Source of the DNA: Bacillus sp. HNG
Lineage (GTDB): Bacteria; Bacillota; Bacilli; Bacillales; Bacillaceae_L
Direction: 5' to 3'
NCBI RefSeq assembly: GCF_003400205.1
Contig: NZ_QUQV01000009.1
Coordinates: 120,321-184,320 of the forward strand
Length of the DNA stretch: 64,000 nt
The notes under the pieces were generated by a model. The model ran no database searches. It was not told the origin of the DNA and saw nothing but the letters and a program-made list of their open reading frames with translations. Below, piece after piece: positions 1-12,546 of the stretch; within the stretch, counting starts at the first letter, position 1, and each line of letters begins with the position of its first letter. Position numbers and translations under genes: made by a program.

Positions 1-233
1 CCATTCGTCAAGTAGAAAATATCCGCTACATTGATGAAACAGTCGGCCTTGGCATTTTACCAGATAAGTTAAGAGAAATTGCTGAGCTCCGAGTGGCCTA
101 CCAGGATGTCACTCTAAAAGAGTTAGGTGAAATGGTAACATCTGGAAAGATTAGTAAATCTGGAATTAACCACCGTCTTCGAAAAATAGATGAAATTGCC
201 GACAAGCTCCGTGCAGGCCAATCGATCAAATAA
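1..233 (+). CDS. whiA: WhiA, C-terminal part (5' end outside window)
   Basis: The open frame enters at the left edge and stops at 231-233. The last 76 residues include a helix-turn-helix stretch ([17 protein letters not shown], then [18 protein letters not shown]), which is the conserved C-terminal DNA-binding end of WhiA, a homing-endonuclease-like DNA-binding protein of Gram-positive bacteria involved in division and chromosome segregation. The order whiA–crh matches the Bacillus chromosome, which supports the name. Only the tail is visible, so nothing can be said about the LAGLIDADG-like N-terminal domain. Confidence 0.9.
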   Translation, partial: IRQVENIRYIDETVGLGILPDKLREIAELRVAYQDVTLKELGEMVTSGKISKSGINHRLRKIDEIADKLRAGQSIK

Positions 234-369
234 GTGTTTTGTTCACTTGGAAAGAAATAAAGCGCTATCATTTTGAAACCTTTTTGGTTTATTCTACGTA
301 TGAATAGAAAACTAATGAGAAAAAACAAACAACTTAAGAATTGCACACAAATTTGAGGAGGAAGAAAAA

Positions 370-627
370 ATGGTTGAAAGACATGTTGAGGTTGTATTAA
401 GAACGGGATTACAAGCACGCCCAGCAGCAATGTTTGTTCAAGAAGCAAACAAATATTCTGCGGACATCTTTTTAGAAAAGGATGGGAAAAAGGTTAACGC
501 AAAAAGCATTATGGGGCTAATGAGTTTAGCGATTGGCTCAGGTGCAACGATTACCCTTATCGCAGAAGGAAACGATGAAGAAGCTGCGGTTGAAGCTTTA
601 ACTGAATTTGTTCAAAAAGAAGCATAA
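370..627 (+). CDS. crh: Crh, HPr-like catabolite repression protein
   Basis: This 85-residue protein has the HPr fold but carries Gln at position 15 (RTGLQARPAA), where HPr has the catalytic His, so it cannot pass phosphate through the PTS. Ser46 (NAKSIMGLM) is kept. In the family HPr kinase phosphorylates it, and Crh-Ser46-P then acts as a CcpA co-effector in carbon catabolite repression. A strong GAGGAGG ribosome binding site lies 8 nt before the ATG. It sits directly after whiA, as in Bacillus subtilis, and ends at a symmetrical terminator shared with clpP. Confidence 0.97.
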   Translation: MVERHVEVVLRTGLQARPAAMFVQEANKYSADIFLEKDGKKVNAKSIMGLMSLAIGSGATITLIAEGNDEEAAVEALTEFVQKEA

Positions 628-667
628 AAAAATCCTCTCACGATATGATGTGAGAGGATTTTTATTT
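625..667. terminator. Bidirectional terminator between crh and clpP
   Basis: AATCCTCTCA (631-640) and TGAGAGGATT (651-660) form a 10-bp stem with A-run and T-run on the two sides, so it can stop transcription from both converging genes. Confidence 0.9.
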
Positions 668-673
668 ATATAC

Positions 674-1267
674 TTATTTATTGTTATCTTGTGGGTACAT
701 AACCTTGTCGATAAGACCATACTCCATTGCTCTTTCAGCAGTCATGAAGTTGTCACGGTCTGTATCTCTTTGAAGAACCTCTAATGGTTGGCCAGTACGT
801 TCTGATAAAATTTGGTTAAGCTTTTCGCGTAAGAATAGAATACGCTTCGCTGCGATTTCAATCTCAGTTGCTTGCCCTTGTGCTCCACCAAGTGGTTGGT
901 GAATCATAACTTCACTGTTTGGAAGCGCAAAACGCTTGCCTTTTTCACCAGCTGCAAGTAAGAAAGCACCCATTGATGCAGCCATACCGATACAAATAGT
1001 AGAAACCTTTGGCTTAATGAACTGCATTGTATCATAGATCGCCATACCAGCTGTAATTGAACCACCTGGGCTGTTGATGTATAAAGAAATATCTTTTTCA
1101 GGATCCTCAGCTGCTAAGAACAATAACTGAGATACGATTGAATTGGCAACATTATCATCAATCGCACTTCCAAGCATGATAATACGGTCTTTTAATAAAC
1201 GTGAGTAGATGTCATATGCGCGCTCTCCACGGTTTGTTTGTTCAATAACTGTAGGTATTAAATTCAT
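674..1267 (-). CDS. clpP: ATP-dependent Clp protease proteolytic subunit ClpP
   Basis: The 197-residue length is exactly typical. The catalytic triad is visible: Ser98 (GMAASMGA), His123 (MIHQPLGG) and Asp172 (DRDNF). ClpP forms the tetradecameric peptidase chamber that degrades proteins fed by ClpC, ClpX or ClpE. The ATG at 1267 was chosen because GGAGGA lies just before it and the protein then starts [10 protein letters not shown] as in the family. A longer frame back to a TTG at 1342 would overlap the promoter. Control is probably by CtsR, from the operator described next. Confidence 0.97.
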   Translation of the reverse strand: MNLIPTVIEQTNRGERAYDIYSRLLKDRIIMLGSAIDDNVANSIVSQLLFLAAEDPEKDISLYINSPGGSITAGMAIYDTMQFIKPKVSTICIGMAASMGAFLLAAGEKGKRFALPNSEVMIHQPLGGAQGQATEIEIAAKRILFLREKLNQILSERTGQPLEVLQRDTDRDNFMTAERAMEYGLIDKVMYPQDNNK

Positions 1268-1313
1268 TTTACTTCCTCCTTCAAACAAATTAAAAGGTTT
1301 GTTATGTACTTCC

Positions 1314-1343
1314 ATCATACAATTAAGGTCAGTAAAGGTCAAA
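1314..1343 (-). promoter_or_regulatory. clpP sigma-A promoter with CtsR-type operator
   Basis: On the minus strand TTGACC (1342-1337) and TATGAT (1319-1314) are separated by exactly 17 bp. The direct heptads GGTCAGT–AAA–GGTCAAA (1327-1343, plus strand) match the CtsR box layout of two GGTCAAA-like heptads 3 bp apart, with two mismatches in one half. The box covers the -35 hexamer, which fits repression. Confidence 0.8.
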
Positions 1344-1463
1344 CAATTCGCTTTACTAACTTATACTATTCTACAAACGATTATCCCATACCTCTTTAGG
1401 CACGGAAAAAATCAAAATTTCATACGTATTCCATCATAACCGATTTGACGTATTTTAAACATG

Positions 1464-1546
1464 GGACCAGAGGGACGGGTTCTATTGGTTCCATGTGGTC
1501 CAAAGGGAGCAGAGGGGACGGTTCCAATGGTTCCACGGGGTGGGTG
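1464..1546. repeat. Imperfect 42-bp tandem duplication
   Basis: Two units starting near 1465 and 1507 share GAccAGAGGGACGG followed by GGTTCyAxTGGTTCCA and then a GG-rich end. They lie between the tRNA and clpP. The block is much more G-rich than its surroundings and does not look coding. Confidence 0.55.
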
Positions 1547-1592
1547 GAATAGAAAAAACCTGTCTCTTTAATTAGAAACAGGTTTTCAATAG

Positions 1593-1664
1593 CGCCCTCG
1601 GCAGGATTCGAACCCACGATAAGAGAACCGGAATCTCTTGTGCTATCCACTACACTACGAGGGC
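1593..1664 (-). tRNA. tRNA-Arg (anticodon CCG)
   Basis: The 7-bp acceptor stem GCCCTCG/CGAGGGC, the T-arm GTGGG-TTCGAAT-CC, and an anticodon arm AGAGA-TTCCGGT-TCTCT give a complete cloverleaf reading CGG codons. The 3' CCA is not encoded. tRNA-Arg near clpP is the usual Bacillus arrangement. Confidence 0.93.
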
Positions 1665-2075
1665 ATGTTTTGGATAAAACTGCACTCATCATTATAGGAT
1701 AGAACTTATTTGAATGCAAGAATTTAATTTAAGGATGGCGTGTGCTTTTTGCAAAGGCCTCGTAAATATTGACTCAATTAATTAGGTACGATTACTTGAA
1801 TGTTTTTGGAAGAATAAAGGGAAAGGGGCAATATAAGGTTTTGAAAGAACTATTGGATAAATATTGTAAAAGTCATGAGAGATAGCTTATATTTGTAGAT
1901 GCTTTTGGATGAAAGTGGAAAAAGCCCACATAAAACCAATATATGAAAAGACTATTGGATAAATCTTGAAAAAGTGATACCAAAAAAACTATATTGAACC
2001 TAATTTCTCTTCGTCTAATCCAGAAAAAGTGGTATATCGCAGAACACCCCAATATACCACCTTAAAATCTTCTCT
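1665..2075. other. Intergenic, no gene recognised
   Basis: About 410 bp of AT-rich sequence between the tRNA and a small reverse gene. Short phrases such as GACTATTGGATAAAT recur loosely near 1850 and 1950. I found no ORF with a ribosome binding site and no clear structured RNA. Confidence 0.5.
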
Positions 2076-2252
2076 CTAGTTATCCTTATAGCCCAATGTC
2101 CCGTCGTACACATCTTCATCAACAGGATTCACAGCCCACATCGTTTGAATCGGATCGAACTCTGATGCAAACTCTTTTTTGTTATTACTTTCCTTTGCTT
2201 CATCAAGTGTCCCAGTGACTGGGCCCGTGTACATGATTTCATTCTTTTTCAA
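2076..2252 (-). CDS. Small conserved-looking protein, 58 aa
   Basis: The reverse frame begins with TTG at 2252, 9 nt after an AAAGAGGTG ribosome binding site, and ends with TAG at 2076. The 58-residue product (starts MKKNEIMYTGPV, ends TLGYKDN) is acidic and soluble, with no membrane segment or known motif. The good ribosome binding site and protein-like composition argue that it is real. It stands alone between the tRNA-Arg and sigL, transcribed away from sigL. I do not recognise the family and assign no function. Confidence 0.65.
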   Translation of the reverse strand: MKKNEIMYTGPVTGTLDEAKESNNKKEFASEFDPIQTMWAVNPVDEDVYDGTLGYKDN

Positions 2253-2447
2253 CAGTAATCACCTCTTTAAGGTAGATTCTTTCAAAAAATGAATAAAAAT
2301 GCGTGCTAAAATTTAACTTTTTCGATACGATAGAAGTAAGAAAAAATAAACGATATATCATTTAGTCAAATGTTTATTAAAATTGCGAATTAAAAAGTAA
2401 ACGCTTCCATTTTATTGAATCACCTCAAAGGAAGGGGGAAACCATGA

Positions 2448-3758
2448 GTGAATATGCAAACTGGACTTTTTCAGCAACAATCTTTAAAGCTAGTCATGAC
2501 AAAGGAATTAACACAGGCAATTACTCTTTTACAATACTCTTCTTTGGATTTGACTAAATTTCTAGAAGAGCAAACACTAGAAAATCCCCTCATTGATGTA
2601 AAACCATCAGATTTTGGACGACCAAAAAAAATGAAGGTTACAAAAGATACGTATACAAATCCAATCGACTATCTAAGTAAAAAAGAAACAACGTTATACG
2701 AGCATTTACTCACACAGATTTCCTATATGAAATTAAACAACACGAAAAAACAGACGGTCGAATATATCATCCAACTACTCGACAGTAATGGGTATTTGTA
2801 TTTTCCTACAGAAGAAATAGCAAGGGATCTTAATATCGATACGGAAACCATTGAAAATGCGATCCAAATTATTCAGAGCTTAGATCCGGTTGGGGTAGGA
2901 GCAAGGTCTCTGCAGGAATGTCTTCTCCTGCAATTGCAGGCACTCCCAAATCGAAACAGGTTGGCAGAGACAATCATACAAGACCATTTTGAACGTTTTG
3001 CTGAAAAGTCATGGAAGGAAATCGCTAAGGACCTAAATGTAAAGCTTTTTGATATCCAACAGGTGTTTGATTTTATTCAAACGCTAAAGCCGAGACCAGG
3101 TACTGCCTTTCATGGTGGAGAAGCGCATTATATTGTTCCGGACATCGATATTCAGGTAGAAGGCGATGTCGTCACAATGAAGATGCAAGACTCGTACCTG
3201 CCAAAGGTATCGTTGAATCTCCAGTATTATCAACACTTTTTAGATGAAAAGGATACCAAAACAAAGTCCTATCTTCAGGAAAAAGTAGATCAATGTCAGT
3301 GGATTATGAGAAGTTTAGAGCAACGAAAAATGACCTTGCAAAATGTCATGAGTGAAATTATTAAACGTCAAATGGATTTTTTTATAAAGGGACCAGCACA
3401 TTTAAAACCGCTTATTATGAGTGATGTTGCGGATGCTCTTGATATCCATGAATCAACAGTTAGCAGAGCGGTAAAGGATAAGTTTGTGCAAACTCCATTT
3501 GGGATTTTTGAGATGAAGTATTTCTTCAGCCGGAATATCCAAACAACGGGTGAAGCTGATACGTCGTCGACGCAGGTGAAAAATGTAATGAAACAGATGA
3601 TTGAAGAGGAGAATAAGCAAAAGCCTTTGTCAGACCAAGAAATTGTCAGTATACTTGAGGAGGAGCATGGTATTCTTGTATCGAGACGAACAATCGCAAA
3701 ATACCGTGACCAATTAAACATACCTTCTTCGACAAAACGAAAACGGTATAGCAAGTAG
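2448..3758 (+). CDS. sigL: RNA polymerase sigma-54 factor
   Basis: The 436-residue protein has the sigma-54 plan. A Gln/Leu-rich N-terminal activator-interacting region (residues 1-45, QQQSLKLVMTKELTQAITLL) is followed by a core-binding domain. A helix-turn-helix lies around 325-360 (MSDVADALDIHESTVSRAV), and the RpoN box RRTIAKYR at about 413-420 contacts the -24 element. In Bacillus, SigL drives levanase, acetoin and amino acid catabolic operons with enhancer-binding activators. The GTG at 2448 lies about 10 nt after GGAAGGGGG; an ATG two codons later is also possible. The glutaredoxin-like gene follows 17 bp downstream. Confidence 0.95.
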   Translation: MNMQTGLFQQQSLKLVMTKELTQAITLLQYSSLDLTKFLEEQTLENPLIDVKPSDFGRPKKMKVTKDTYTNPIDYLSKKETTLYEHLLTQISYMKLNNTKKQTVEYIIQLLDSNGYLYFPTEEIARDLNIDTETIENAIQIIQSLDPVGVGARSLQECLLLQLQALPNRNRLAETIIQDHFERFAEKSWKEIAKDLNVKLFDIQQVFDFIQTLKPRPGTAFHGGEAHYIVPDIDIQVEGDVVTMKMQDSYLPKVSLNLQYYQHFLDEKDTKTKSYLQEKVDQCQWIMRSLEQRKMTLQNVMSEIIKRQMDFFIKGPAHLKPLIMSDVADALDIHESTVSRAVKDKFVQTPFGIFEMKYFFSRNIQTTGEADTSSTQVKNVMKQMIEEENKQKPLSDQEIVSILEEEHGILVSRRTIAKYRDQLNIPSSTKRKRYSK

Positions 3759-3775
3759 ATTGGAAGTGTAAGAAG

Positions 3776-4030
3776 TTGAATCGAATTCAGGTAACCATGT
3801 ATTCAAAGGAAAATTGCTCACTTTGTACCAAAGCAAAAATCGTGATTGAGGAATTAAGCGAGGATTACCCTATAGATTTTCAAGAAATTGATATTTATAA
3901 AGATGACCAACTTTTGGAAAAGTATCAAATCATGATTCCGGTAATTGAAATCGATGGAAATGAAGTAGAATATGGGATCATTCATAAAGAAACAATCCAA
4001 GAGTACTTGAATCATTTAATGAAAAAATAA
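3776..4030 (+). CDS. Glutaredoxin-like thiol protein
   Basis: This 84-residue thioredoxin-fold protein has an N-terminal redox motif CSLC (after MYSKEN) and the cis-Pro region MIPVIEIDG, as in small glutaredoxin-like proteins. It begins with TTG after a GAAGTGTAAGAAG stretch, so translation may be weak or coupled to sigL. It lies between sigL and cggR, and a terminator follows directly, so it probably shares the sigL transcript. A general disulfide reductase role is likely; the substrate is unknown. Confidence 0.85.
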   Translation: MNRIQVTMYSKENCSLCTKAKIVIEELSEDYPIDFQEIDIYKDDQLLEKYQIMIPVIEIDGNEVEYGIIHKETIQEYLNHLMKK

Positions 4031-4041
4031 AGTTTACCCCG

Positions 4042-4068
4042 ACTGCCTAAAAAATAGGCAGTTTATTT
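4042..4068 (+). terminator. Terminator after the glutaredoxin-like gene
   Basis: ACTGCCTA and TAGGCAGT form an 8-bp stem with an AAAAA loop, followed by a T-rich run. Confidence 0.8.
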
Positions 4069-4095
4069 ATTGCTTTCTTTTAAAAGTATTGTTAC

Positions 4096-4192
4096 TATAA
4101 TAAATGTAGCACGACGATATTTAAATTTAATGATGTGTTTTTTTTTACTGTAAGCGGGACATAATATGTCACACCGGGACAAAAGAAGTCCC
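4096..4192 (+). promoter_or_regulatory. cggR-gapA promoter and CggR operator
   Basis: A -10 TATAAT lies at 4096-4101 with only a weak -35. Downstream, CGGGAC (4155-4160), TGTC (4167-4170), CGGGAC (4175-4180) and AGTCCC (4187-4192) reproduce the known CggR operator layout of two CGGGAC direct repeats 20 bp apart, each followed by a TGTC-type half. CggR should repress here, relieved by fructose-1,6-bisphosphate. Confidence 0.88.
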
Positions 4193-4218
4193 TTATGGTA
4201 AAAAGGGGAAATGACAAA

Positions 4219-5238
4219 ATGAGTTCAATCATTGAGGTACAACAAAAATTATTACCCGATTTACTCGAGGTTATGCAAAAGCGCCATGAGATCCTCAAAT
4301 ACATACGACTTATGCAGCCGATAGGAAGAAGGAATCTTTCAACGAGTCTTGGTCATAGTGAGCGTGTCCTCCGCGGAGAAGTTGAGTTCTTAAAAAAACA
4401 AAATCTCGTGGACTTTAGCACTGCTGGTATGAGCTTGACGAAAGAGGGCGCGGAGCTTTTAAAAGACCTTGAGGATGTTATGAAGGAAGTTTTAGGCTTA
4501 AGGGTTTTAGAATCGAAACTTAAGGAGAAGTTAAATATAAAAGAAGTGATTGTCGTCCCTGGCGACAGTGACACGACTCCTTGGGTGAAGAAAGAAATGG
4601 GAAGAGCTTGCGTTTCAAGAATAAAACAAAGGCTTTTTGGAGAAAATATCGTCGCAGTTACTGGTGGTACGACCCTTGCTGAGGTGGCAGAAATGATGAC
4701 GCCGGATTCGAAAGGGAGAAGCATTTTATTCGTACCAGCAAGAGGTGGTTTAGGAGAACGAGTAGAAAATCAAGCAAATACTATTTGCGCAAAAATGGCT
4801 GAAAAAGCCTCGGGTGATTATCGACTCCTTCATGTACCTGATGTTGTGAGCAATGAAGCGTACCATTCATTTGTGGCAGAACCATCGATCCGAGATGTCT
4901 TGAGTTTGATAAAGTCATCAAGTATGGTTGTTCACGGAATAGGAGACGCTATTACAATGGCAAAGCGTCGCAAGACAGATGAAGAGGATATGAAAAAAAT
5001 CATTGAATCTCATGCGGTCGCAGAAGCTTTTGGCTATTATTTTGACGAAGATGGGAATGTAGTCCATCGCGTCCAAACGATTGGAATCCAGCTTAAGGAT
5101 CTTCCAGCAATCCATGATGTGATTGCCGTAGCTGGTGGAGCTTCGAAGGCAATTGCCATCAAAGCTTACTTAAAGCAAGCCCCGGGAACTCTGTTAATTA
5201 CAGATGAAGGTGCTGCGAAAGAGTTAATAAAGGGGTAA
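4219..5238 (+). CDS. cggR: Central glycolytic genes regulator CggR
   Basis: The 339-residue SorC/DeoR-type repressor has an N-terminal winged helix (about 30-75, PIGRRNLSTSLGHSERVLRGEVEFL) and a C-terminal sugar-phosphate effector domain (VTGGTTLAEVAEMM, PARGGLGE, VHGIGDA, VAGGASK). In the family it senses fructose-1,6-bisphosphate and represses its own operon. The ATG at 4219 was chosen because GGGGAAATGACAAA precedes it and the product aligns with known CggR from its first residues; an in-frame ATG at 4195 lies just after the operator. It is the first gene of the glycolytic operon, 50 bp before gapA. Confidence 0.96.
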   Translation: MSSIIEVQQKLLPDLLEVMQKRHEILKYIRLMQPIGRRNLSTSLGHSERVLRGEVEFLKKQNLVDFSTAGMSLTKEGAELLKDLEDVMKEVLGLRVLESKLKEKLNIKEVIVVPGDSDTTPWVKKEMGRACVSRIKQRLFGENIVAVTGGTTLAEVAEMMTPDSKGRSILFVPARGGLGERVENQANTICAKMAEKASGDYRLLHVPDVVSNEAYHSFVAEPSIRDVLSLIKSSSMVVHGIGDAITMAKRRKTDEEDMKKIIESHAVAEAFGYYFDEDGNVVHRVQTIGIQLKDLPAIHDVIAVAGGASKAIAIKAYLKQAPGTLLITDEGAAKELIKG

Positions 5239-5249
5239 CCCTTATATAA

Positions 5250-6296
<1,047 letters not shown>

Positions 6297-6390
6297 TTTT
6301 ACCGTTTGATTAGTATGTCACATTAATCAAACAGTAAAACACATTATTCTTGGAATCCTAAACAACAATAACTATAATAGAACTTGTGTG

Positions 6391-6417
6391 GGGAAGGGAG
6401 TGTTCCCTTCCCTTTTT
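6391..6417 (+). terminator. Terminator or attenuator between gapA and pgk
   Basis: GGGAAGGGA–GTGT–TCCCTTCCC gives a GC-rich 9-bp stem followed by TTTTT. It probably lowers read-through into pgk, though the operon may also be served by another promoter. Confidence 0.85.
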
Positions 6418-6481
6418 GATGTCATTTAGACAAATGCCACAGAACAAGTTTTGAATATTACATAGAACGGAGGCCTTCCCA

Positions 6482-7666
6482 GTGAATAAGAAATCAGTAA
6501 GAGATATTGATGTGAAAGGCAAGCGAGTATTCTGTCGAGTTGATTTTAACGTTCCAATGCAAGATGGTCAGGTTACGGACGAAACTCGTATTCGTGCAGC
6601 ATTACCAACAATTGAGTACCTTCGTAAAGAAGGAGCAAAGGTTATTTTAGCAAGCCACCTTGGTCGTCCAAAAGGAAAAGCGGTAGACGAACTTCGCTTA
6701 GATCCAGTTGCAAAACGATTAAGCGATCACTTAGGGATCGAGGTTCGCAAAACAAATGAAGCGTATGGTCCAGAGGTTGAACAAGCCATTTCAGAAATGA
6801 ACGAAGGCGATGTTCTTTTATTAGAAAACGTTCGTTTTTATCCTGGTGAAGAGAAGAATGATCAGGAACTTGCAAAACAATTTGCTGCATTAGCTGATCT
6901 ATACGTAAATGATGCGTTCGGAGCTGCACACCGTGCACACGCTTCTACAGCTGGTATCGCTGAACACTTGCCAGCCGTTGCAGGTTTCTTAATGGAAAAG
7001 GAAATTGAAGTACTAGGCAAAGCACTATCAAATCCAGAACGTCCTTTCACTGCGATTATCGGTGGAGCAAAGGTTAAGGATAAAATTGGTGTCATCGAGA
7101 ACCTCTTAGAAAAAGTAGACAACTTGATCATTGGTGGAGGTCTTGCTTATACGTTCGTAAAAGCACAAGGCCATGAAATCGGTAAATCTCTTTTAGAGGA
7201 AGATAAAATGGATCTTGCTAACGAGTTTATCAAAAAAGCAAAAGAAAAAGGCGTAAACTTCTATATGCCTGTTGATGTAAGAGTAGCAGATGATTTCTCT
7301 AATGATGCGAACATTAAAATCGTTCCTATCACCGAAATTCCAAGCGATTGGGAAGCACTCGATATCGGTCCAAAGACAGCTGAAATTTACAGTGAAGTAA
7401 TTCAAAAATCTAAGCTTGTGATTTGGAATGGGCCAATGGGAGTATTCGAATTAGATGCATTCGCAAATGGTACAAAAGCTGTTGCACAAGCACTTGCTGA
7501 TGCAACTGACACGTATTCTATCATCGGTGGAGGTGACTCTGCTGCAGCGGCAGAAAAATTCGGTCTTGCTGATAAAATGAGCCACATTTCAACTGGTGGT
7601 GGAGCATCATTAGAATTCATGGAAGGTAAAGAGCTTCCAGGAGTCGAACTACTTAACGATAAATAA
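6482..7666 (+). CDS. pgk: Phosphoglycerate kinase
   Basis: The 394-residue two-lobed enzyme transfers phosphate from 1,3-bisphosphoglycerate to ADP. Seen are the N-terminal substrate motif [19 protein letters not shown], the basic-patch region [12 protein letters not shown], the nucleotide-binding GGAKVKDKI, and the C-terminal [13 protein letters not shown] and [10 protein letters not shown]. It starts at GTG 6482 after a GGAGG site. It is the third gene of the glycolytic operon and ends at 7666, just before a structured repeat. Confidence 0.98.
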   Translation: MNKKSVRDIDVKGKRVFCRVDFNVPMQDGQVTDETRIRAALPTIEYLRKEGAKVILASHLGRPKGKAVDELRLDPVAKRLSDHLGIEVRKTNEAYGPEVEQAISEMNEGDVLLLENVRFYPGEEKNDQELAKQFAALADLYVNDAFGAAHRAHASTAGIAEHLPAVAGFLMEKEIEVLGKALSNPERPFTAIIGGAKVKDKIGVIENLLEKVDNLIIGGGLAYTFVKAQGHEIGKSLLEEDKMDLANEFIKKAKEKGVNFYMPVDVRVADDFSNDANIKIVPITEIPSDWEALDIGPKTAEIYSEVIQKSKLVIWNGPMGVFELDAFANGTKAVAQALADATDTYSIIGGGDSAAAAEKFGLADKMSHISTGGGASLEFMEGKELPGVELLNDK

Positions 7667-7688
7667 TAAAAATTCATCTAGATTTAAT

Positions 7689-7807
7689 GTCTAGTTCCAG
7701 GCGCCATCGGCTCGAGGTCACAAGCCAATCGCTTCGGAAGGTAAAATACACCTTCTGTCAGCGCTTGTCTTGTGCTTATCGCCGATGAACGGGCGCCTTG
7801 CACTTTT
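7689..7807. repeat. Structured intergenic repeat element with nested hairpins
   Basis: Between pgk and tpiA, GGCGCC..ATCGGC near 7700 pairs imperfectly with GCCGAT..GGGCGCC near 7790. Inside it ACAAGC/GCTTGT and GAAGGT/ACCTTC (loop AAAATAC) form further stems. I remember similar TCTAGxTCCAGGCGCC...GGGCGCxTTGCxCTTTT elements as frequent intergenic repeats in Bacillaceae. No ORF is present. It could be a MITE-like element or an RNA hairpin that trims the operon mRNA. Confidence 0.65.
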
Positions 7808-7827
7808 CTATTTGAAAGGGATGGTGA

Positions 7828-11444
<3,617 letters not shown>

Positions 11445-11457
11445 TCTGATAAATAGG

Positions 11458-11490
11458 AAAACGACAAGCGCGGTTGCTTGTCGTTTTTTT
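11458..11490 (+). terminator. Terminator of the glycolytic operon
   Basis: AACGACAAGC–gcggtt–GCTTGTCGTT is a perfect 10-bp stem followed by seven T residues. Confidence 0.95.
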
Positions 11491-11519
11491 AGTTGGTAGT
11501 TGGTTGTTCGGTTTTGGTA

Positions 11520-11650
11520 AACGCAATTCCTGCGAGCTAAAGCGCAATTACAAAAATTAACGCGCGATTCCGTCGAATTAAAACGCAATTCCGGCATACT
11601 ATAGCGCAATACCGTAAAATAAAGCGCAATCACACTAAATTGAATGCAAT
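11520..11650. repeat. Degenerate tandem repeat with 20–21 bp period
   Basis: The core CGCAAT (once CGCGAT, once TGCAAT) begins at 11522, 11543, 11563, 11584, 11605, 11625 and 11645. The steps are 21, 20, 21, 21, 20 and 20 bp, close to two helical turns. The sequence between cores is AT-rich and variable. Related fragments (AACGCAcTTTCCGG, AAAAGCGCAAAAT) reappear near 12465-12510 after secG. Confidence 0.75.
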
Positions 11651-11652
11651 AC

Positions 11653-11772
11653 CTACTTTTCTTTCTTCATCTGTTGCTTCTTTTGTTTACCTTGCTGTGT
11701 ATGTTCACCTAAATAATTCGTTTTGTGTTTTTTCTGTTCTTTAACAAACGCATCAAAATCCAAATTGACCAC
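11653..11772 (-). CDS. Small basic protein, 39 aa
   Basis: The reverse frame opens with GTG at 11772 about 9 nt after AAAGGAA and ends with TAG at 11653. The product begins MVNLDFDAFVKEQKK and is very Lys/Gln-rich at the C-terminus (GKQKKQQMKKEK). It has no membrane segment. The ribosome binding site supports translation, but the length is small and I recognise no family. It overlaps the last unit of the periodic repeat block at its 3' side. Confidence 0.5.
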   Translation of the reverse strand: MVNLDFDAFVKEQKKHKTNYLGEHTQQGKQKKQQMKKEK

Positions 11773-11874
11773 ATCTCATCATTCCTTTCAAGATAGTCAA
11801 TTTTAATATGGACGATTCTAAAGGAAATCATGAAGTGAATCATTGGAAATTAGGTGTTGGGAAAATCTTAACTG

Positions 11875-12043
11875 GATGAAGACCTGAACCGAGATCCTGA
11901 ATGCACGAAAAGGTCATCATAAACGAGATGACGACTCGAACCGAAAGATCAGGCGCACGAAAAAGTCTTCATAAGCGAGATGAAGACTCGAACCAAGAAC
12001 GTGGAGCAGAGAAAAGTCCTTCATAGGCCAGATGATGATGATT
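11875..12043. repeat. Tandem hairpin repeat, period 51–52 bp, upstream of secG
   Basis: Three degenerate units begin near 11903, 11955 and 12006 (GCACGAAAA..., GCACGAAAAA..., GCAGAGAAAA...), preceded by a partial one. Unit 2 contains the perfect inverted arms GTCTTCAT–aagcgag–ATGAAGAC. Unit 1 has GTCATCAT–aaacgag–ATGACGAC with one mismatch. The rest of 11773-12168 holds no convincing gene. Confidence 0.7.
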
Positions 12044-12168
12044 CAATCCATAATTCTTTTTTCAATTATTTGACTTATGTCAGAAAATGCAGTATTGTCC
12101 ACATGGTATTTTTATGGTACATTTATTTTAACGTCATATGCGTTCTTGTTCAGGAGGTGTCGTTTTAT

Positions 12169-12405
12169 ATGTTGCATGGAATTTTTGTTACATTACTCGT
12201 AATCGTATGTATCGGGTTAATCGTAGTGGTGTTATTACAATCGGGTAAAAGCGCAGGTTTATCTGGAGCTATCTCTGGTGGTGCCGAGCAATTATTCGGA
12301 AAACAAAAGGCTCGTGGCCTTGATGCGGTCCTACATCGTATCACAGTAGTCCTAGCGGTATTATTCTTTGTTCTTACAATTGCGGTTTCTTACTTTGAAC
12401 TATAA
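12169..12405 (+). CDS. secG: Preprotein translocase subunit SecG
   Basis: The 78-residue protein has two transmembrane helices (about 3-22 and 54-75) joined by the conserved [31 protein letters not shown] segment, shown here in full only as a family landmark at residues 23-52. SecG joins SecYE in the membrane and stimulates protein export. The ATG at 12169 follows AGGAGGTG by 9 nt. A longer upstream frame back to 11980 runs through the hairpin repeats and is not credible. The order secG–esterase–rnr–smpB is conserved in Bacillus. Confidence 0.95.
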   Translation: MLHGIFVTLLVIVCIGLIVVVLLQSGKSAGLSGAISGGAEQLFGKQKARGLDAVLHRITVVLAVLFFVLTIAVSYFEL

Positions 12406-12418
12406 AACTTTTCGAAAA

Positions 12419-12453
12419 GAGGGTTAGACAAGTTGATGTCTAGTCCTTTTTTA
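12419..12453 (+). terminator. Putative terminator after secG
   Basis: AGGGTTAGAC and GTCTAGTCCT form a 10-bp stem with two G·T pairs and an AAGTTGAT loop, followed by TTTTTT. Confidence 0.65.
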
Positions 12454-12546
12454 TTGCGCTCAAAACGCACTTTCCGGTACGATAGTAGAATACCGAAAAA
12501 AGCGCAAAATAAAAATAAGGAAGTCATCATAAAGGAGTTATACATA

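Noticed and set aside
1420..1719. 99-aa reverse frame across tRNA-Arg
   Set aside because: It reads straight through the tRNA gene and the G-rich repeat, so it is an accidental frame.
11980..12168. Longer start for SecG at 11980
   Set aside because: The added residues come from the tandem hairpin repeat; AGGAGGTG lies before the ATG at 12169.
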